Source: Apium graveolens
Taxonomy: Eukaryota; Streptophyta; Magnoliopsida; Apiales; Apiaceae
Direction of reading: 5' to 3'
NCBI RefSeq assembly: GCF_009905375.1
Contig: NC_133656.1
Coordinates: 233,935,111 to 233,999,110, forward strand
DNA: 64,000 nucleotides
Positions 34,545 through 47,600 of this stretch are shown here, piece after piece. Below the pieces are notes generated by a model, which was not told the origin of the DNA, searched no databases, and saw nothing but the letters and a program-made list of their open reading frames with translations. Every line of letters begins with the position of its first letter. Within the stretch, counting starts at the first letter, position 1. The position numbers and the translations under genes are program-made.

Positions 34545-37500
34545 TGTAATATACTGTTTTTCAAAAATTACTATTTATATTTATTTGAGTGTTTTATGTG
34601 ATTTTTAATATTAAAGAAATAAAATTGTGGATATTTTATTCATGTTTGATGAGTTTGTGTCTTTAAATGGACCAATTTGCTAATTATTAGTTCAAGATCG
34701 CTCCATGGTGATTTTGTAAAAATATTTACTTACTTTAATCCTTTTCAAAATTTATCAAAAAACCGACCGTCTTATCAAAATCCGTAAATTGAGTCATTTT
34801 ACAAGTTAGGGATCGCGTGGATAATTTTATCCACGTCTAAAATTATATTTGATATTTTATTCGGGTTCACCTTGGTCGTGGGTGAGTTGTGAAAATATTT
34901 AAATATAGTAATTAACGGCTATTTTGTTACGTGTTAAGTAAATAATTATGTGTTTATTATTATTTAAAATGTGTATGGCCATAAATGTTACGTGGTATTT
35001 GGTAATTGTGGTCCCTTATGGATTATAGTATTTTTCAGATAATTATTGCATATTAAAAATGCATTTGTATGAAATGATAAGCAATTTAGACGCATGTCAA
35101 AGTAAGTTTATTACGTGGTACCCGTTTTGTCTCGATCTGTGTGCATTTGCAACCATCATATGTGTTTTCAGGGTTTACTGATAATTTTAAAAAATATCGA
35201 TTTTGTAAAATTGATCGGGCCGGGACCCGACCGGGACGTCAAAACTCACAAAATTTTTACTTTTATTTTTATAAAATAAATTTTTTTCCGAATATTCTAT
35301 GTTTTCGTATTTTTGGAATATTTGTATTTTTTGTAGAATTTTAATATATATTTTATATTTATTTAAAATAATATTTTTAAAACTATTCCCCGTAAATTAT
35401 TATTTTCGGGCTGTCTATTTTAAATTACGAGATCCAAACACCGTTTATTAGTTTGTGGGGTATTATTTTTTTACTACTATGAATAGCCAAAAATCTGATT
35501 TTTCTAATTTTATAAAATCATAAATTATTCAGATAATTATAAGGAAAATCTGATAATATTATGGGGGTGAAAATCTGTTCTTCACACAAATTCAACTTTT
35601 ATGGGAGATTTACTAGGCCGTTATTGATGTTCTAGTAATCAAATTGAAGGTCTTGTTAAGACCGTTCTTTTAATACCGATATCATCAACAAAGGTTGATT
35701 GTTTTATAAAATCATTATTTTCGTTGTTCGTCAGATTTGGGTTTGCGATTTCAGTTAATTTTTTATTGGTGTTGATGATATGAATAGCTTTAACATGATA
35801 AGTAGAGTCGATTAATTTTATTGAATCATAAGTTGTAGTCCAAAATTGATTAAGTCGAAGTTCTTGGTTTTATCATTTTGATTTTTCAATTTTCCGGCTT
35901 GTTTGTTAGCAATTAGATGTTATAAATGATTGTATTAGATTGTAAATATTCTCGGCTTTGTTTTTGTATATTGGTTGTTGATTTTGGTTAATAAATCTGG
36001 AGTTTCGAGTTTGGTCAGATAATTCGGTGAGTTTTCCGGTTTTTTTGATTGTTTTCGGTCGGAGAAATCGACTGGGTGATTAGTTGTTGTTGTTAATGGT
36101 ATAAACAAGTTCCTAAGAGTTGCCGGATTTTGGCCGGAATTTACGAGCTCGTCGGCCGGATTCTAAAAACCCAGATTATGGTGGCTGTTCTTGGAAGAGC
36201 TGTCCATGTTCTTGGCGACATATTTCTTTTATTTTCTAACCCGATTTCAAATTTAAAGAAACCGAGACCTATTTTTTGACGAACTGAGTTATGTGATATG
36301 TGAATTATCTAATTACGTGCTATGTGAGTTATGTGTCTACGTGATTCGAGATTTATGTGTTTAATTGTTATAATTATGTGTGGTTATCGTTCGGGTAGAC
36401 GATAGAGTTTTGACGTGCAGTTCGTCGGATAATTATCGTGTAGACAATTAAAGTGTATCATTTAATTATAGACGTGGGTCGTTATTGCGAGTGTGACTAA
36501 CTGCTAAAAATCAAAGGCAAGTTTTTCTACACTATTCTAATTTTAGAATAGTTCAAAATTTTACATATCAAAATGATTACTTATGATATGCAAGTACCCT
36601 CTGCTATTGTAAATTGAGAATAGACAAATGTTTATATATTTGGATAATAAATTGTTATAAAGATTTTTGGGATACATTTTACGCATATAATCATTGGATT
36701 AATGAAACCGTGCTCTTCTAGAAATTATTCTGCTACAATATAATTTATTTTCAGATAAATAGTGAACAACTATTCTATCAAGATATACTCTATACATTGA
36801 ATTTTATTTATATTTTTAGCGAATAACTAATCATTCTAGTTATCTCGCCACCAGTTGTTGCAGTTACTCCAGACCATTTGAAGTGGGGAGTTAATTATTT
36901 GAGGATATCAATTGGTTCGATTCCTTTATGATTCTTTTTAATGATTGGATGAATGCGTAAGAGACCGTGACGACGGTCCAGCGAGAGCCATGTATTATAT
37001 GAAATATTATAATATAATTTATGCCTTAGGCAGATATATTACCTTTTTATTTGAGTACTTCTAGAATGAGACATGTTTCTATGAATCATGATTCGTGCTA
37101 TCACACGAACTGATCAGTTGTGCTAGTACACCTGTCAAACGAGGATTCCAATCTAAAACTTATCGTTTACTCGTTAAGCTTGTGATAGCTTTAATTTTCA
37201 TGCAGATACTGTTATTTATAATCATAAAATAGATGTTGACTTCAGTATGTGATGTTGTGAGCATCTAAGATTAATATTGATATCTAATTTGACGTTGACA
37301 TCAAAATGAGTATTGATATCATGATTGGGGTTTTGAGTAAAATGGATACAAATTTATGATTCAGTCCACAATCACTGTTTCATATTGTTGTTTACAATTT
37401 TCTTATAAACACTATTTTACAATTTCTTATCCTTAATGGGATTCAAAGTATTACTGAAGCATTTTCGCTCAAAAATATCAAAAAGTGTTTTGAATACAAC

Positions 37501-37858
37501 CGAGGAAACGATTATTGGATTCCTTAACTAAATTTTCTGGTTCAACAATTATGATTTTAAATGTTGTGCTCTATTGCAGATGTCGATTTTTATATCAAAA
37601 GACCATATATATGTTATACTGAACTTCCTGAGCATTTCTTTCGCTCATAATTTCATGTTTTAATTCTAACCTTCGGAGAGAAGTTGACTGACGCTGTTTA
37701 GCCGCGTAATTCGAGAAAGTGAATGAATAATTTTTTGGAAGATGGTGGTACAAGGTCTGCGGAACTAGAGTAAGTTCTATTGTATATAATTGTTTGTATA
37801 TATATTATAGTCGTGCTATTGTATAATTAGGCCTAGTATACATCTTTTCGAAGTTACA
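34545..37858 (+). repeat. Long LTR (about 3.3 kb) of a gypsy-like element, plus strand
   Basis: The LTR starts TGTAATATACTG, close to the complement of the outer LTR's end (TGTAATATCTCG). It ends cgaagttaca directly before a primer-binding site. Parts of it match the flanking inverted sequences. For example, 36,830-37,000 is the complement of 34,290-34,450 with substitutions, and 34,780-35,040 the complement of 40,555-40,810. It is non-coding and AT-rich. Confidence 0.6.
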
Positions 37859-38690
37859 GGTTGGTATCAGACCCGAGGTTATATTAAACTAGGAACGAGA
37901 GTGTGTAAGAGTGTGTATAGTTATGTAAGGACGCCGGAGCTTATATCGAGCTCGTGTTGGACTATTGGTTATAGTACCAACGAGTAAGTTAAGATAAGGC
38001 GTGTTCATTTGAGAGGTTGTGCTAAGCTGGATGGAACTTCTAGCAGTTTCAAACATCTATTGTGGAATCTTCTGAGGCTACTACGAGGCGATGACAAAGT
38101 AGAATATCGATAACCTTAGGGCGTGAAGAAGAAGAGGGTTTAAAAGCGGGTGACAAATCATCAAGAGAATCAATAAAGAAGAAATTTTTTAAGACCTCGA
38201 CAATACCCTTTCTTTCTATATATTATATTGACATCTCTTAAAAAGAGGTATATGTTACAGGATATATTCCTTAACACCCATTTTCAATCACGTATGTGTT
38301 TTAAATGTGTTAGAGGCTATCATGAAGCCTAATTTTAGGTTTTGATAGCTTTGCCAAGTTGTGATAGTGGAATTTTCCACCTTTCTTATGGGGTGGATAG
38401 TTTTATTGGTGAGGTGACACCACTTGCTCATTTTGTGCCAGAATTTTTGTTTTATGGATTTCATTTCTTAAGAAATAACGGCTTTTGAAATATATTCAGT
38501 TTTGATCCAAGGGTTGCTTTAAAGAGTCATTTATTAGAAACCCTTGATTATTCATTTCATTTTGAAATATTCCTTTCATATTATTTTACTCAGACTGAGA
38601 TGAACAATCCTATATATAGGGGACGTCAGAATTCTCTGTCTGTGTGGTAGAAGTTAGATGGGACGCCATCAGTGGTGTGTTTTGCATTAC
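37859..38690 (+). mobile_element. PBS and degraded internal region after the long LTR
   Basis: The sequence ttggtatcaga at 37,861-37,871 matches the usual plant initiator-Met-tRNA primer-binding site (one base altered after it). About 800 bp of sequence without long open frames follow. I could not find a 3' LTR in plus orientation, so the element is truncated. The right boundary is approximate. Confidence 0.5.
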
Positions 38691-41162
38691 AAAAAGGCTA
38701 ATTACCTCTCTATTTTCGATAAATACGACTTTTCGATAAATACGCGACTCAAAACCATTTATAAAACAAGCGAACTTTCGATACAAAAAGATCTATGTCT
38801 CAAAAGTATTTTTAATAGAAGCGGAATATTTTTCTGAGTCTAGACGCGTTCGTTTTGTATTAAATGGGCAACAATCTATTTATTACGAATCAAAATAAGA
38901 ATAATTCAATTAATAATAATATTAATTGATTATTAAATACCTCTCTATTTTTTAAAAGCTCAAACTAACCTTAAAATATTATTTGGCTTAATTATAAATA
39001 ATTATATTTCATTTAACTATTTTTAACAAAATTAACTGATTAAATAATTAATCAATTAATTAAATCATAATTAATTAATCAAAATAAATTATGAATAATT
39101 AAATCAAATTATGATTTTTGAAAATAATAAAAGAATATATTTTATGAAATTAAAATAATTTAGTTAATTATTTAAAATAATTAACCAAATTATTTGAATT
39201 AAAAAAATAAATTTTGGAATATTAAAATAAATTTTAATTTATTTTTAAAAATAAATTAGCGGAAACAGTTTTACAAATTCGTTTTGAGGGAGAATGGATC
39301 AACACCGGGTTAAACTCCGGGTCTCCAAGAAAAGTTATCGGGTTGGTAAGTACAGAGGCGGCATACCAAGAACAGGTCGCCAGAATCTAGGGCTGCCCAG
39401 AAACCGATGGTCGTTCTGCTCCCCCCTACACGTCCAAAACAACACGATTGTTACAGGATTCGACTTAATCATGTCCAAAATCATTGCAACAACTTGAATA
39501 CAACCTTAACATCACCAAACTAATTCAGAAATTCAATTCTCGTATAAGGATCGAACGAAAATCGGCTAACAACCGATCAAACTTTGGCCAAAAGCGTAAA
39601 CTACAAAAATTTCAATCAAATTCAACGATATAAATCACAAAACAAAGGTCTTAACACATAGAGTCTATTAACATAAATTTCAAACACACCACATCAACCA
39701 TATGTTCGGAAAATTGATGAACATCTCCGATCTACACCCCAACATCGACCTAACACTTTCAACAATGAAACATAGTAATTCTGTACTCAAATCGACTATA
39801 AACAATATGATAAAACTATTCATAACCACATAGTTCATAAAAAATCATTACAGAGAAAAGCCCCAATTTTCGACACAAACCCTTTATTTCGAAATCAAAT
39901 TTTTACTAGTTTGTGAAATTAAGGATTCGATGTAAGAATCTGATAGAGCTTGAAGAGCAAATCAATTTGACTACAAATACGACAGGTTTTCCATCTCAGA
40001 TCATCTCCAAATCATGGATCAATTCCCAGAATAACTCAAGAACAAAAATCCTAATTTTGGAGAGAATTTACATTTTAATCGATTTTTTTTATAAAATTAT
40101 TAGTAATTAAAAATCTATTTATAATTACACAAAATACCCCAAAAATTATTTAGGGCCTAATTATATCATTTAGTAAAATTAACTACCCCAAATTTAATAA
40201 TTATCGGGGAAAATATTATTATCAAATAAATACAAAGATTATGTCAAAATTCCCCAAAATTATGATATTTCCAGAAAAATGAAAATATAAATATTTGAAA
40301 GTCCCACGATTTTATAAAAATAAAAATAAAAATTTTATGGGTTTTGACGTTCTGGTAGGGCCCAGTTCGATAACTATTAAGAAACCAAAACCTTTCCTAA
40401 ATTAACAGTAAAGCCTGAAAACACACATAAAATATGCACTACACGTCGAACGAGACAAAATAGATAACACGTAATAAACATAATTTAGCACACGTCAAAT
40501 CATGTATAATTTCATATAAATGTATTTTAAATACGTAACAATTACCCGAAAAATATGCTGGTCCTTACGGGACCATATACAATTCTACCGCATGTTAAAT
40601 CATGGACATCAGTATTTTAAATAATAATAAACATATAATAATTCATTTATCACGTAGGAAAATATCGGTTAAATACTATATTTACATGTTTTCGCAATTC
40701 ACCCGCTACGAGAGTGAACCCAGATAAAATACCAAATATACTTTTGACGTGGATAAAATACCCACTCGATGCCTAAAATTGTAAAATGACTCAATTTACC
40801 GATATTGATAAAACGATCGGCTTTCAGATAAAATTTTGAAATAATAAAAATAATTAAATACTTTCACACGAATGACTAATATCGATAGAAAAATATCAAT
40901 TAGAACATTAATCCAGTAAAATACACCAATTTATCACACGAGAATAAAATATCTATAATTTTATTCCTCCCACTTTAAAAAATAACACAAAACACTTAAA
41001 TAATAATAATTAATAATTTCTGAAAATACGAGATATTACAATTTATGCCAAAATTATTTAACGCTGAAAGATGTCTCGCCCAAAACATAGACAACAACTT
41101 CGTCAACAACAATAATAGGATACTCGTCTCAGGATAACGCGAGCACAACCTTGATGTTTATA

Positions 41163-41391
41163 CACCATCTGTTTATAAATAAATATCGTTTGATTTTTTG
41201 GCATACATATTTAGGAGTTTTGACCACTTAGTTAAAATTATCATTTTTAATTTTTTTTTACAAATAAAAATATCAATCCAATACTTTAATTCACAAAAAA
41301 ATAAATTAAAACAATAATTTTAACTAGGTGGTCAAAACTTCTAAAATGTGTGTTGAAAAATCAAACGATAATTATTTAAAAAGAGAGGGAG
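41163..41391. mobile_element. Stowaway-like (Tc1/mariner) MITE
   Basis: This 229-bp element has long imperfect inverted repeats, with inner arms atcgtttgattttttg and its complement plus gttttgaccactt/aggtggtcaaaac. The right end is agagagggag, and the flanks are TA (41,161-41,162 and 41,392-41,393). A TA target and a CTCCCTC-type end (on the minus strand) indicate Stowaway. It lies about 270 bp upstream of the OSB start codon, so it may overlap the promoter. Confidence 0.8.
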
Positions 41392-41665
41392 TATATGACA
41401 ATCAAGAAAGTCATGCTCGAGTCGAATCGAGTTTTGACCGATTACCGGGAGGCAAACCAAAAATATAACCAATTTTTTTTTAAAAAAATTATAAAGAAAG
41501 AACAAAAATAAAATTGTTCAAATCCATTTTTTTTCCGTTCAATGAAAATTAAAATAACAAAATTCGGAACAAAAAATACAAAAACTTTACTCTTCAATTT
41601 TCGTCCTCATAACCTAAAACCCTGGTTCTCGTCTCTCTAAACCCCCACACTTCTCCAATCTCTCC

Positions 41666-44600
41666 ATGGTGATAACTTCCCCATCCACCATGAATTTCAT
41701 AGCCACCAGCACTCGTTCAATCTCCTCTAAGCTTCTCTTCTCCACCTCTAAAACCCCATATCTAATTTCATACAAATACCCCACTATAATATCTCGTTCA
41801 TTCTCCACCACAATGACTCTCTGGGGCACCCATCAGAAACCCACCTCTAAAACCCCCAAATCTGATGACCCTTTTGATAAATTGGTCTCAAAATCAGGTT
41901 TTGATAAGAAAGATTCGAGCTTTACTAGGCCAACCGAGATTCCATGGCAAAAGAAAGTGTCGAATTTGGTTAAGTTGATTGGGAGAGTTGAGGCTCCGGT
42001 TGAGTTTTTCGAGGTTTCGGGTGGGAAGAGTTGGGCTGCTACTGTTATTTCTCAGGAGAAGAAGGGCTCGATTTCTTTGAGGTTTATTTTCGTTTTTGCT
42101 TTTTCTTGTAGTTATTTATTTATTGTTTGTTTGTAAATGTAAGAATGTACGTGTTTGTTTCACGAAAAATGTTTGATTGATTTTCTGAAGTTCGGAAATA
42201 GTTTGTAGTTTTCCAGGTTTGCTGCATTTGTTTGGTTTGAGGAAAATCAAGTTAATTTTATATTTTAAGTTTCAACTATAATTAGAAAAATTATGAGGAT
42301 GGTGAGAAGTTATTTGGAATTGAAAATTATTCTCCTATTTTGAAAAGGTGAAGGTCATTTCTTTAAAATCATAACATTTTCTTCTCCTGTGCAAAAATAA
42401 AATTTAGCAAATACAAAATCAAATGTACACAGGAATGGAAGTATTTACTGAAATCAAACAAAGCTGTTGAAATCATAGATCTTTAAATATTTCCTCATAC
42501 TAAACAAAAGCCGGAAAATAAGGAAAGTTTTTTCTGTCAAAAAACTGGAGCTGGAGCCTTAGTCCACAGACTAGGTGAATCGTATTTGTGTAAAAGATAT
42601 ATCTGATGTTTCATTTTATTACAACTCAGTTTTGTATATTTATATTGTCAATCTCAAATATGCTGAGTTTGTAAGATAAGATTGTTTATATTTACGTTCA
42701 CGCAGACAGAGATAGAGTGTATTACTAACTAATATGAGTGGTTTTTGGCGCACTTTGCTCTTTTGTTTTTTGGTCGATGATGCTTTATGTAGAAGGAGTA
42801 TTACGTTGAAAAAGGTTTACTACATTTTTGGAGGAATGTATACAATCTTGGACATGAGAAAAATTGGCTATTATGAATTATGATGTTACTCTAGATTCAA
42901 TTCTTTGAGCACGCGTTATATGGTTTTGTTTGTGGATTGAAGCAAGAAAATTGAAAAAAGATTTCTATCTTTTCCTACTTTATTATTATTGTTCAAACTA
43001 CAGAATTCTTCTAATTGGATTAGATTTTCTATGCTGCCAAATGGAAGAAGTAAGAACTAATTTTATTTAGCAAAAAGAAAAAGAAAAGAAAGCACTCACT
43101 TTTATCACTACCGTGTACTAATCTCAACCATCAACACACAATATTTTATCACCTTCGTGCTAACTGAGCAACTTCAAATAGCGTCATGATATTGTTTGAG
43201 TTCAATCTATATATATTTTTCTACTGTCTTACCTACTCTAGGTCACTCTCTATTTTTAGTTTGCTTGGCACACATGAAACATGTAGGTTGAACGTGTATA
43301 GTTGAGTCTGTGCAATATTTAAATTACGATTAATGATCTTTTCACTTTGCTCGTGGACTAAACAGGCCAAGTTGTTTATGTTCTTTTTTTAATATGGAAT
43401 AAAAGCTTGAATTATCAGTAACTGTTTTGCAAGGCTAGTCAAAATTATCTATACAGTTTAAATATACTCGATCTGGGACTGTGGATACCACTGAGGTCTT
43501 CTCAATTTATATAAAATAGTAAATAGATTATTGTCTGTTCCTGTTCCCAAAAGTAAATAATGTTCTTTACCAATGACAATAGGAAGTAGGAAGTGGGAAC
43601 TATCGTCTGGCCATAATGTTGAATTATCTCATCATTCTATATTATTTTTTTAATTTTTCCTTAATTATAATATTGATTTCTAATTTCTATAATATGTTAT
43701 ATTTATAATCAGGATTCCACTAATATTTCAAGGCGATTTGGCACATGTTGCTGCTTCTCATCTGAAGGAGGAAGATTATGTGTATATAGACGGACAACTC
43801 AGTGCGGATTCCCCACCGCCTGCTTTGAAATGTGAGCAATCAAGTTTGCAGGTAATATCTGAGTGGCATTGTCTGATCACAGTAGTAAACCCTAGGTAAT
43901 TGTAAGAGAATTCTTGCAGTTTTTAACTCCATCTGTTCCGTCAGAGAATTCTCGAAGTTCTCAACTCCACCCATTTCTGACTATATAAGGTTGGCCAAGA
44001 GTCCGTTTGACTGTACTTTTAAAAGTTACTTGTGGATTAAATTACTTAAAAGGAGAAATTAACATTCTAGATTCAAGTTATTATCTGTTCGGACAAAATA
44101 ATATCTAAATTATATATTTGGATGATGATATTAACTTTCGTCAAATATAATTTTAAAATTAAAATAAGTTACTCAAAAAAGTACCTTCTACCTACCTGAG
44201 TTTTAGCGGTTTTCAGCAGGTTATGTGACCAGTGATACAAGGAACGCGGGACGGAGCCCCATTTTGCGAACCTTTAGTATTGCAACTTAGATTTAACTTT
44301 GATATTCATATTATAGTATAATAATAATTAAATTTACTAAATGTCGTATCAATGTGTTCCATTGTACCCAAGCGTTCCACCGTCCCCGAGCGTTCCATCG
44401 TACCGGGTTCATCCAAAGTCCCGCGTATCCGTTTCCGTACCACGTTTCGAACCGAACCCCTTACTATGTAACACCGGTTATGACTGACTTGACATAAATA
44501 AAGCAGTTAATGCATTATTTCAGATTCAGTCATTACCCTTTTTGTATGATTGCTATTAATGATATCTGACCATGAATTTATCATACAGGTTATGGTGCAT

Positions 44601-47600
44601 AATGTCAACTTTGTGGAAGGTTCTTCATGGAAGAAAAACTTTAGTGATCGCAAAATTTTGGTTCCTCTAGGTAATTTTGAAGTCTGTTTAAAGTTCTTAG
44701 TTTAAACCTTTTCTTAATGAATCATTTGTAGAATTAAATTAAGTAGTAGCAATAACACTATTCTTGTGAGACTAATACTATTAATAGCAGCAAGTGGATA
44801 GTTACTTACGGTAAGTGATTTGATTAAGATTCTATAAGTTGGAGTCAAATCCAGAAAGTTGTTATTCTGCTGCTAAGCAGCTTTGTTTATCTTGAATTTT
44901 TTTGAAGTTGGAAAAAACCTATTGACTGTGGCAGGCAACTTTTTTTTATAAAAATACCAAAGATTAATATAGGGTGAAAGACAACCTTAAAAACTAGAGT
45001 TGACAATTCGTTCGTTTCGTGTACTTTCGTGTTTCGTGTCATGAATGCCTAACCCAAATCCGACCCATTAAGGATTCGCTTTATGTTCGTGTACCTTCAT
45101 TTTGTGTACATTTCTTGTCGCGTTTCATGTAATTTTAAATTAAAAATATAAATAAGAAAAATTAAAAATTACTTGAATGTTAAGTTGTTACTAGTTGAGT
45201 TTGAAGTCAATAAGTCATAAAGAATCAAGTGTGGTCAAATCTTGTGAAATTTAAATTTGAATCTATTTTGTATTTATCTTTTGTAAATATTATATATGTA
45301 AAATACTCCCTCCGTTCCTTTGAGTTGTTAACATTTGAAATGAAGTGTCCGACACGTATTTTAAGGCTCTTATCTAGTATAGTTGTATAACTTATTTTGA
45401 AAATTTTCTTTTTTTGGATAAAAATTTAAACATTGAATATTTATTCAAAAGATTTTTTTAAAAATAATTTATGTAGCTATAGTAGATAGGAGCCTTAAAA
45501 TGCGTGCCGAACACTTTATTTCAAATGTTAACAAATCAAAGAGATGGAGGGAGTATTACTTTAAGATATATGTTCATCTAGTTTTTAATAAATTTATATA
45601 AATATTTATTTATTTTGTGTACTTTCGTTTCTTGTCGTGTACTCAAGGCTAAACCCAAAACCGACACTAAATTCATCCGTGTAATTTCGTGTTCGAGTGC
45701 CGAAAAGGTCAACCCAAAACCGTAATTTTCGTGTCTTGTACGAAATTGCCGTCTCTATTAAAAACTCCCCGAGGAGACTTTATTACCTTTTTGACTTACT
45801 ATACTTGCTATGGACAAAGTTGATTGTGAGAAATATCATTTAAAAGAAGAAACTTCATTTTCAAGATCCGAGTTTTTCTAAATATTTTTAATGGACGAGA
45901 GAGGGATTTCATTTCCAGGGAAAGAGTTGCCTTGAAACCATTTGGTATGTGACATTTAAAAGTCCAGGATTTTTCAAGAAATTGTGGATAAGAAATGTTG
46001 AGGAATGGTCCAAAATCTGCTTATATGTAACTTTTGGTGACCTGATATCTTTGAGAGAACATTTCTACCCCCTCCCCCCAGGAAAGTTCATTTGAAGGCA
46101 GACCAAGTTTCTGGCATTTTGTGTGTTAATTTTAATTGACAAAAATTGGGCTCCAATTTCAAACATATTTGAGACCCGAGAGGATTATATATATTTTTTA
46201 TTTTCATAGAATACTTTTACTCTTGTAGTCTTGTAGAGTACTATCCAGCACTTGACTTTTTCCTTCAGTTTCAAACATATTTGAGACCTGAGAGAATAAT
46301 TTATATTTTTTATGTTCATGTAATACTTTTACTCTTGTAGAGTACTATTCAGCACTTTTGACTTAATTAGATATTTTTTTGTTTAGCCCAGTTGATCGTA
46401 ATGGAGACATAGAGTTACAATTTAGAAGTTGGCTTAGCACCAGGACTGTTAAGCATGAATAATACACATATCAGTGGTTGAGTTAAATGCTATAACCATA
46501 GGTTTTGAGAAATCCTATTCACTTAACATGTTAATTTATTTCAACTAATTTTTTTCCTTATAAACGTAGAAAGTTTTAAGGCTGATGATGCCTCCCAAAA
46601 GAAAGTAAGCGGGGATGATGATTACCACAGAGAAGAAAGTGTCAGTGACAACACTTCCCAGAAAAGAGAAAGTGCGGAGGAGTTTAAAATCTTGGACCAG
46701 TCACTCTTAGATCTCATAACCAATCCTCAGGAGTGGTGGGACATCAGGCTGAAACAGGTACTGAATCCTTATTATTTTTTGATCCGGTTATTTAGCATAT
46801 GGAGAATGATCTTAAATCCTTGCCACAAAACAATACGAGTAATGTACTCCGAATTGAAACCTTTCACAATTCTTCAAAACGCTGGCTAGGTCAATTCGGA
46901 ATCTCCAGCATTTGAGCACAAGGTTGATGGCAAGTTAGTTCACATCAACGAGTCTACTCCAGATTGGATCAAAAGGGAATTAGAGAGCGTAAAGTTTGAT
47001 TTTAGAACTGAAAAGAAAACCTCGAAAGATGGTCGTGGTATGGTTACTTGTTCTTTTGAGTCTACAAGATCTAGGTTTGTTCAAGTTGATGTGTTTTAAT
47101 TTTTAACCATGACATTGATCTTTGCTTCTCTCATTCCAGCTAGTTTAAACAATAGTGGAGATCTCATATCAAACTCATGGAGGGACCTTCTGAAAAATTC
47201 GAAGCAATGGCGTGATTTTCGAGAAAATAAGCTCCGTGGATTGGTGATCATTTCTCCCATGTTTGTGTCTGTATGGATCGTGTATGCCTAAAAAATTTAC
47301 ACTCACGTATTTTTCAAATAAAAAAATCTCTAGGTGAAACCAAAATACCCAGATTTCAAGCACAAGGATAGTGGTGCTGCGCTATGGCTAGATAGTGCTC
47401 CAGAATGGGTATTGCCAGGACTTAAAGGACTAGAATTTAATGCTCCATTTCAGAAGGGGAAAAAAGCAGGTGATGGAAATGAATTTATATTACTTTGTAG
47501 ATTGACATTTGAAAATCTGTCCAGCTTCTTTTATTTGAAGTTGCTTTCTGATACTTATTAAAGTAGAGAGAACTTTGCATACCCTAGCAGCAACCGAAAA

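Larger units (their letters stand above)
33344..41040. repeat. Probable solo LTR interrupted by a second LTR-type element
   Basis: The outer sequence starts TGTGACACTCC at 33,344 and ends GAGATATTACA at 41,040, giving TG...CA ends in either orientation. It is flanked by atttc and attta, a 5-bp target duplication with one mismatch. Its two parts, 33,344-34,544 and about 38,690-41,040, are both inverted relative to the sequence inserted between them and match different portions of it. This suggests one roughly 3.5-kb LTR on the minus strand split by insertion of a related element. No coding region is seen. The family is probably Ty3/gypsy, inferred from LTR size and the PBS of the inner copy. 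Confidence 0.5.

Noticed and set aside
36908..36925. ggttcgattcc, resembling a tRNA B box
   Set aside because: No A box or cloverleaf around it; it is part of the long LTR.
44230..44480. GC-rich block in OSB intron 2 as an alternative exon
   Set aside because: It has inverted-repeat character and no splice sites preserving the OSB frame; the exon 2 to 3 junction is complete without it.
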